From NCBI GenBank assembly GCA_017893485.1, contig CM030363.1, positions 107,131,073 through 107,195,072 on the forward strand: a stretch of 64,000 bases of DNA, in the 5' to 3' direction. The translations under genes and the position numbers were made by a program. The notes under the pieces are model-generated. The model had not been told where the DNA came from and ran no database searches. It saw nothing but the letters and a program-made list of their open reading frames with translations. Origin of the DNA: Hemerocallis citrina (taxonomy: Eukaryota; Streptophyta; Magnoliopsida; Asparagales; Asphodelaceae). Below, one piece after another: positions 57,865 through 64,000 of the stretch (position 1 is its first letter; each line of letters begins with the position of its first letter).

Positions 57865-58740
57865 AACAAAACAAGCCATATGAAGAAGGATTGCCCACTA
57901 GAGAACGTGAAATCTAAAGGAAAGGCGTCCAACTTCAAGAAGGACTAGTACACAAAGAACAAGTCCATGAAGAAGATAAAGGCGTACCAAGCAACTTGGG
58001 ATGATAGCGACTCTTTATCGGAAGAAGAAAATGAAGAGACAAACGAGGTTGCTAATGTGTGTTTTATGGCGTCTCAAAATCAAGTAAGTAATGCCTATAA
58101 CTCTAATGATTTACTTGATGCTTTCAACGAGATTTTTCAAGAAATAAAAAAAGAAAAAGTTAGAGTTAAGAACTTGGAGAAAGTTAATTAAACACTTTCT
58201 CAAGAGAATCTTAACCTTGATAAAGAACTGAAAATTTTAAATTCTCGTTTTTCTAGTTTAGATATAGATCTTGTGTCTCTACAGAAAGATTCTGAAGAGA
58301 TATCCAAGAACGCATCTAAATTTAATAAAGGAAAGGAGAATTTAAATGATGTTCTTCAAAATCAAGTTCAATCCAATAAAAGGTTTGGACTTGGTTTTCA
58401 AAAATCTCTTGAAAAATCTCATGCTTCTAAGAACACTTGTGTAAATAAAACTTCATCTATTTTCAGTGTCAAGCATAAACTGTATGAGTTTTTTGAAAAG
58501 CCTAAAACTGTAAGTTTTCATGATAAAGGCAAATCTATAGTTCAGACCAGTCGACTGAACCCAATCATAAGTCGCCTGTCCAAAGGTACTGAGTCTCATT
58601 CAACGAGACAAACACCTCAGATAAGTCGACCTATACTACCTCATAGTCGCCTGCATATCAGTCACAGTCGACTGAAAGCTATAATGAAATCGACTGGATA
58701 GAGTAAAAATGTATGGGTTCCAGTCAACCTGAGTCCGAAA
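57865..58740 (+). pseudogene. gag: Sirevirus gag C-terminal part
   Basis: One frame runs through, broken by TAG (57946), TAA (58189) and TAG (58699). It begins NKTSHMKKDCPLENVKSKGK, where H and the last C are the second half of a CCHC knuckle. It continues with MKKIKAYQATWDDSDSLSEE, an acidic block; EVANVCFMASQNQ; and a coiled-coil-like stretch (NEIFQEIKKEKVRVKNLEKV ... LNLDKELKILNSRFSSLDID). The region 58545-58700 repeats S-R-L/S-R-P because AGTCGACTG and AGTCGCCTG words fall in frame. It ends near NVWVPVNLSPK. This architecture is characteristic of SIRE-type Gag. The three stops are compatible with C-to-T changes at Gln codons. Confidence 0.85.
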
Positions 58741-58904
58741 GATAGAATTACCTATATTAATTCATATGCTTACTGTATGTAATTCTGCTAATTATATTTC
58801 TGCTTATGGTGGAAAATCAAACTCTTCTTGGGTTTGGTTTCCCAAAAACTAATCTATTTTGGACCCAATGAAAAGGGTACCATATTCACATTGAATATTT
58901 TATA

Positions 58905-59490
58905 GGTACGTAGGAGAGATCGTTGGATACTTGACAGCAGATGCTCAAAGCACATGACTGGTCATGCCAACCTACTATCTTCCATTCAAGACATTGATAG
59001 AGGAACAGTCACATTTGGTGACAACAACAAAGGAAAAGTCATTGGAATTGGTATGGTTGGTAAGAGCACTAGTGGGACATGTCACTTTTTGGGACATTCA
59101 CTAGTCTCTTGGTGCAGTAAAAAGCAAAATTCGGTATTCCTATCTACTACAGAAGCTAAATATATTGCTGCAAGTTTGGCTTGTGACCAAATTTTGTGGA
59201 TGAAACAAACCCTATTAGACTATGATATTTCTTTTCCAAAGCCTTCAATAATGTGTGACAATACCAGTGCCATTAACTTATCTAAGAATCCGGTTCAACA
59301 TTCACGTACAAAACATATTGATATTAGACATCATTTTTTACGTGATCATGTTTTAAAGGGAGACATTTCTTTAGACTTTATTTCTACTAATAAACAGATA
59401 GCTGACATCTTTACTAAACCACTTAAGGAAGACACATTTATCACTTTAAGAAGAGCACTAGGAATTTATAACTTTTTTGATGTTTCTTGA
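58905..59490 (+). pseudogene. pol: Sirevirus protease-RNase H fusion left by a pol deletion
   Basis: It begins RWILDSRCSKHMTGHANLLS, the copia protease site with the catalytic D-S-G changed to D-S-R (GGA to AGA), then TVTFGDNNKGKVIGIGMVGK. At about 59065-59085 (AAGAGCACTAGTGGGAC) it passes in frame into RNase H: TSGTCHFLGHSLVSWCSKKQ, LSTTEAKYIAASLACDQILW, SIMCDNTSAINLSKNPVQHS, RTKHIDIRHHFLRDHVLKGD and the tail IADIFTKPLKEDTF. About 3 kb of integrase and RT is missing. The frame from 58954 (ATG) to 59490 is uninterrupted, 178 codons, the longest clean copia-type frame here. Whether it is expressed is unknown. Confidence 0.9.
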
Positions 59491-60056
59491 GGTTTTTAAC
59501 TCTGGTAAGTCGACTTAAGACCTTATTTCAGTCGACTGACCAACTACTTTTTGTCATATATATATTTTTCGGAGTTTTATTCTCTGGAAAGTCAACTGTG
59601 AACGGTAATCCAGTCGACTTCCAGTTGTATTTGTGCTAATTTTTGATTTGCTCTCGACTAAGTCGACTGCCCTACATATCAGTCGACTGTCGCGAATCAG
59701 GTTTTGTCGAAGAATTTTTTTTTTACTTATTTTGTATTTTGTCTTTATGTAGCTCGTTTGAGCTATGCATTTTTCACCTTCTATGTATAAATTTGCTTTT
59801 GCTTCTTTATGCTTCAGATGCTTGTCTCTCCTATTTTTTGTTTTTGTTGATGACAAAAGGGGAGAGAATATTGTGCATTTTTTTGTGTCATTTCGTGCAT
59901 GTTTTATTGTTGTGCAAGTTGTGCATGTTTTTTTTCTCAATATATGCATATTGTACATTTGTTAGGAGGAGCATTGAACATTGAGCATGTGTAATATTTT
60001 TGTAATATTCCTATTATTGTAAGCTATTTTGTTGTCATCATCAAAAAGAGGGAGAA
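59491..60056 (+). other. Sirevirus post-pol region with two purine tracts
   Basis: T-rich non-coding sequence with exact CAGTCGACTG at 59529 and 59680 and variants at 59611 and 59660. Two similar purine tracts, GATGACAAAAGGGGAGAGAA (about 59849-59868) and TCATCAAAAAGAGGGAGAA (about 60038-60056), stand before the LTR. Several PPTs upstream of the 3' LTR is a described Sirevirus trait. The frames here are compositional. Confidence 0.75.
60043..60056 (+). promoter_or_regulatory. Polypurine tract of the Sirevirus
   Basis: AAAAAGAGGGAGAA directly before the LTR start TGTCGATT. A second copy of the tract lies ~190 bp upstream. Confidence 0.85.
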
Positions 60057-61459
60057 TGTCGATTCTTGATTTTGATGATTCCAACACAATGCAAAGTTGT
60101 TGTGCTACTTCTTATATATTACAGGATGTACACAAAGGCAAAATAGGCAAAATGTTCAAACAAGCTCAAAGCAAATTGATCAAGCTCTACAAGGTTCTAA
60201 AGCTCAAGTGTGATCAAGCATTCAAAGTCAAAGACAAAGGCTAAAGCTCCATCTCAAGACTCAAGAATCAAGATAAGACTTATGTTTCAATGTGTTGTAT
60301 TAAGTGTCTTGTAACAATTGTAACTTTTTCCTTTCTTTGAGTCTTAGATTGATGTAACAACCTTGTCACACACACACACTCATACTTATTTTATAACTGA
60401 GTGTTGCTTTTTCAAAAGATTAAAAGGTCGAAACAATTTGATTTAGATCAGCTGTTGAGTACCAGTCGACTGCCTTATGGCATCAGTTGACTGTTCAGTC
60501 TGAAACTGTTTGAACTCTTTCAAACTTTGACCAGTCGACTGTTCAGGCCGTTTTGACAGTTTTCTGTTTTTAAACTTGTTTTCAAAAGCAAATCTTTACT
60601 GCCGTTGTATGGCAGTTGGGACTCAACCTTTCAACGGTCAAACCTCTCTAACTCTATAAAAAGAGTACAGAGGTCATTTGACAAAGGTTAACAACTTTTT
60701 CCAAGCATTTTGTTTCTCAAGTTCTCAAGCTTTTGGTTTTGACAAGAAAAAGCATTCTAACAGCATTCATTTTCTAAATCTTGGTTCTGAAATCAGTCTA
60801 GTATAAAAGTGATTTCGTTTTAGACTGATTTCGGAAGTTGACCTAATAGCCACGTAAAAAATCACATTCACAACAAGGCTATAGCTTGATTGTAAATATT
60901 TTATTGTTTTCTTTTCACTCTCGGTTGTGAGAGTGGTCCTCTCGCTTGGAGAGTAGGACTTTAGGTTGTAAAGTTAGTTTTTCACTCTTGGTGGAAGAGT
61001 GGGTTTGCTCTCTCTAGTGGTGAGAGAGGACTACGGGTTGGACAAGGTTGTTGTCTAACGCTGTAGGGTATTCTTGTACTTTTTCAAGAATAGTGAAAAA
61101 TCTCAAGTAGGTTGCTTGGGGTCTGGATGTAGGTCGGGAGGATTGAACCAGGATACATCGTGTTTACTCTGTGATTGGTATCTCTGTGGTTGTATCTCTT
61201 TGAACTCTTTTCATTACTTGCATTTTAGTTTACTCGAAATCTTTCTGGTAAGTCGATTGTCTCTCCTATTTAAGTCGACTTATCTGACTAGTCTCAAAAA
61301 TACTCTTCTACTCTGACGCTCCAGTCGACTGATATCTCTTTTACAGTCGACTGGACAGAAGAAAACTTTCAATTCCACAATTATTTTTTATACAACACTA
61401 TTCACCCCCCTCTAGTGTTTTTTGCCTTGCCTATAGGAATATTACAATTGAAATCAACA
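60057..61459 (+). repeat. 3' LTR of the Sirevirus, 1.4 kb
   Basis: It starts TGTCGATTC and ends AATCAACA, an 8-bp terminal inverted repeat with one mismatch. It has a TATA box (60655-60663), exact CAGTCGACTG at 60463, 60532, 61322 and 61344, and near its end the TTCACCCCCC..CTCTAGTG block usual for SIRE-type LTRs. Frames at 60029-60244 and 61074-61316 are not coding. Confidence 0.88.
60655..60663 (+). promoter_or_regulatory. TATA box of the Sirevirus LTR
   Basis: TATAAAAAG about 600 bp into the LTR, preceded by CTCTCTAACTC. Confidence 0.7.
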
Positions 61460-64000
61460 CTTTGCTTCTCTTGCCTTGAGTCCTCCTGAATTCTGTACCT
61501 GTAGTTTTGCAATCTAGTACCTATTGAATTAGGGATGTCAGTACCTATACTGACGCTTTAAGGTTGATGATTAGCAGTGATTCTCAACATTAAACAAACA
61601 AATTGATGAAAAGAGAAACGTGTATATATATATAATTGATGTGTCGGTGTATGCTATGACTTAGACTCTAATGCATGATTAACTAATGCAATGATGCTCT
61701 TATTCTAAAGGAAGCAAGTCTCCGGAACAGTATGCATCCTATACTACATATGCCCATAACAAGCCGTTTCTTCATATATTGGGATTTGAACCCGTGCCAT
61801 GAATTCTACTCTTGTACTAAACATGTTTCTGAAGATACAGCGTGACTGATGAGGTTGCTCTGAAACTATATAATCTCACCATTTGCAGTCATATAGTGGT
61901 GTCTCTATTTGCCGCTATTGCCCGGCATATCGGACCTCACTCAAAAATCTGACGAACGCAGGGTAGGTATCCGGAACACAGGTTAGCTCGAGGCATCCCC
62001 TGTGGCCCCCTTAGCAGATAGATCGTAGTCTATGGCTTTTTCGCCCTTCTTGATATACAGCATGACGGAGTTCCGAGGTCCATCTCCTAGATCCGACAGG
62101 AATCACTCCCACTCTTATCATGGCACTTCAGAAATTAACAGACGAGATACGGATCCTGTGCTCCCAACTCGTGAGAAGGCACAGACCATATCCCTTTGGC
62201 AGGAAAGGTACAACCAATAACACCACCTAGTGTTGGCATATACAACAGATCGGATCATAAGGTATCACCCTTAATACCAACTCTTTCCCTTCAGCGAAAA
62301 TGATCATAAATAAGGGTTAAGTAGTAATAGCCATAAGTTACTATTCTAACGATGTCATTAACCCTAAACAATCCGAGGGATGACAACAGTACTAACACAA
62401 CATGCTAGGTCTTAAGTTAGACTTCGCAAGATAACTCTTAAGTTAGACTTCGCAAGACCCAACGTACTCCACATTATAGGGTTCAATCCCTCGCCATGAA
62501 ATCCTACTCGGTAACAAAACAAGCTTAAGACATCCCACAAGTATCGAATCCAGCCCCAGAGCACACCGCCTGACAATACAGAATCCACCTCATGTGGACA
62601 GCCCGAATGTGCCGCTCTAGCCCCGGAATATCAGAGATACACCTCCCATCCGCCCAACTATTTTATGATCCAGGAGTACACCTCCCGATCATTCATAATC
62701 TCGGATTTAATTGAGGTTCGTATCGTTCCGCATCAAAGTCCGGAGTACACCGCCCGACTAGATGCAGGGCCATCACAGTCCCGAAGTACACCGTCCGGCT
62801 GAATCTATAGTCCCGGAGTACACTGCCTGACTATATAGAAATGCTCCACTTACGTTTGCCCAGGTTTCACCACATCTTCTTCTAGTGCCAACCCTGAAGT
62901 TTGAAACATGATAATAATACTACATAGAGCTAGCTTACCCTCTTACCAGTCTTAAACAATGTACCGAGAACGATAGCCTATATTGGTCACTTCTCAAATT
63001 TCAGTAATCATTTTCATCACTTTACAGGTACTTTGGGTCTCACTTAGCCTCTAGAATCAACATAAATCATGTTCACAACACCATGGGATACTCAGACCAT
63101 CTTTATTCACATTTTGAAATTTCATTCATTCACATATCCAATTATTTCTTTGTTCACACAACTACGTTATTTATATAACTAGTTTCATAAACTTATCCAA
63201 CATTTCAAATCAACATTCTCTATGTAAAATAGATGGTTTATTCACCCCCTTCTAATAGAATTTTGAATGAAGTTGTAACTACATTCAATAGATTCTTTTT
63301 CTAAACAATATGATATTCACTTCCAATTTTATTCTTTGACAAACTCAAATTAACTCCAGATCGAGTTTAATCCAAATGATAAAACCTTTAAATTACTTCT
63401 AGTCAGAATAACCAAAGTTTGCTTCTTAATAAAAAAAGTAAATTAGTATTTATTTAGTTCCAAATTCCATTTTTATATTCAACTCAATCCCCACATTTTC
63501 TCCTTAATTCACATATTGAACCCTTGACAAGATAATTCAATGCCTCTTAATTGCTCATAAGGTACATCTTACTAACATTCTTATTTTAAATCTGATTTTA
63601 TATGTTGTAAATGTTTTGGGACAACTAGATAAAAGACATCAACCCAATAGTACTAACAAAATCATATAAATTCCAATACTACTGCAAAAATAGACTTATT
63701 AGTTACATAGGAATCATAAATGAGTCCACAACAACTTTGTAGTTAAGATCATCTCAAATCATTCTCAATTACTTCGTCTAAATTCATTTGCAAAACAGTA
63801 TATTCAAAATCTGAAAACTGCAGCTCATGCTACTTGTAAAAATCATAGAAAATTCTATACTTCATGAAATATTATTTTATTTCGATAAAATTAAAGGTAT
63901 ACAAGTATACTATAACTTTGTAGTTATAAGTTTCCCCAAAATATTGAGTCCATAAACCTGAACTCTTTGAAATCTATAGTAGGGTCAAAATATCATACAG
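61460..64000 (-). repeat. LTR of the element-2 type, probably the displaced rest of its 5' LTR (cut by window end)
   Basis: From about 61640 onward it follows 38450-40130 in the same order and orientation: the shared module, TACTCCACATTATAGGGTTC near 62465, five CCGGAGTACACCGCC-like repeats (62555-62835), TCACTTAGCCTCTAGAATCA, and AACATTCTCTATGTAAAATA. At 64000 it is still inside the LTR. The first ~180 bp (61460-61640) are less clear. It lacks the LTR terminus, and that missing part is what is present at 46174-46348. Confidence 0.8.
62550..62840. repeat. Irregular direct repeats of CCGGAGTACACCGCC, second LTR
   Basis: Five words in the same order and spacing as 38650-38945, with independent substitutions in several copies. 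Confidence 0.8.

Larger units (their letters stand above)
57863..61459 (+). mobile_element. Sirevirus (Ty1/copia, SIRE-type) 3' half with internal pol deletion
   Basis: Order: end of a CCHC zinc knuckle, the acidic/coiled-coil region typical of Sirevirus Gag, protease start, then RNase H directly, a stop, a T-rich region with two purine tracts, and a 1.4 kb LTR. Integrase and RT are deleted. The 5' side is cut by the element-3/LTR chimera ending at 57862. CAGTCGACTG decamers are scattered over coding and non-coding parts. Confidence 0.88.

Noticed and set aside
59643..59984. Envelope-like third gene after Sirevirus pol
   Set aside because: Some SIRE elements have such a gene, but this frame is short, T-rich and runs through purine tracts and palindromes. 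No signal peptide-ectodomain-anchor layout could be supported.

Overview
This is plant nuclear DNA made almost entirely of nested, decayed LTR retrotransposons. The AT-rich background, 1.4-4.2 kb LTRs, initiator-Met-tRNA primer sites, chromodomain-bearing Ty3 elements, a Sirevirus and a Tat-type gag all suggest a repeat-rich seed-plant genome, most likely a eudicot. I cannot name the species. I found no convincing host gene, tRNA, rRNA or CRISPR array. No retrotransposon reading frame here is intact.

Layout. (1) 1-13,778: a head-to-tail array of four related LTRs (A-D, plus strand) separated by three short, T-rich, non-coding spacers. (2) 13,779-37,545: one plus-strand LTR split in three by two later insertions. 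These are a Ty1/copia element (14,557-24,664, TSD tattc), itself broken inside its reverse transcriptase by a 4.2 kb solo LTR (18,228-22,469), and a 10.2 kb minus-strand Ty3/gypsy chromovirus (element 1, 27,279-37,450) with a perfect aagag TSD, two ~3.1 kb LTRs, a tRNA-iMet PBS and no gag. Element 1 has the same LTR terminus as the array in (1), so it is the coding member of that family. (3) 37,546-38,107: a scrap of Tat-lineage gag. (4) 38,108-46,348: a minus-strand Ty3 chromovirus (element 2) with gag, protease, RT, RNase H, integrase and chromodomain all recognisable but broken. Its 5' LTR is cut after about 175 bp. (5) 46,349-46,832: a fragment of a family-1 LTR. (6) 46,833-57,862: a plus-strand Ty3 chromovirus (element 3) with a full 3.4 kb 5' LTR and a PBS. 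Its coding region is riddled with TAG stops, and its 3' LTR is chimeric. (7) 57,863-61,459: the 3' half of a Sirevirus with a 1.4 kb 3' LTR; its pol is deleted so that protease joins RNase H in frame. (8) 61,460-64,000: more LTR of the element-2 type, probably the displaced continuation of element 2's 5' LTR.

How the parts relate. The autonomous-type pieces would have supplied Gag, protease, RT/RNase H and integrase to move elements carrying matching LTRs, and the non-coding array looks like a passenger. Chromodomains in all three Ty3 elements fit heterochromatin targeting. The most notable patterns are: the tandem LTR array; the decamer CAGTCGACTG scattered through the Sirevirus (coding and LTR) and through tandem repeats in the LTR of unrelated element 3; stops concentrated at CAG-to-TAG sites; and loss of the same chromodomain Trp codon in all three Ty3 elements.
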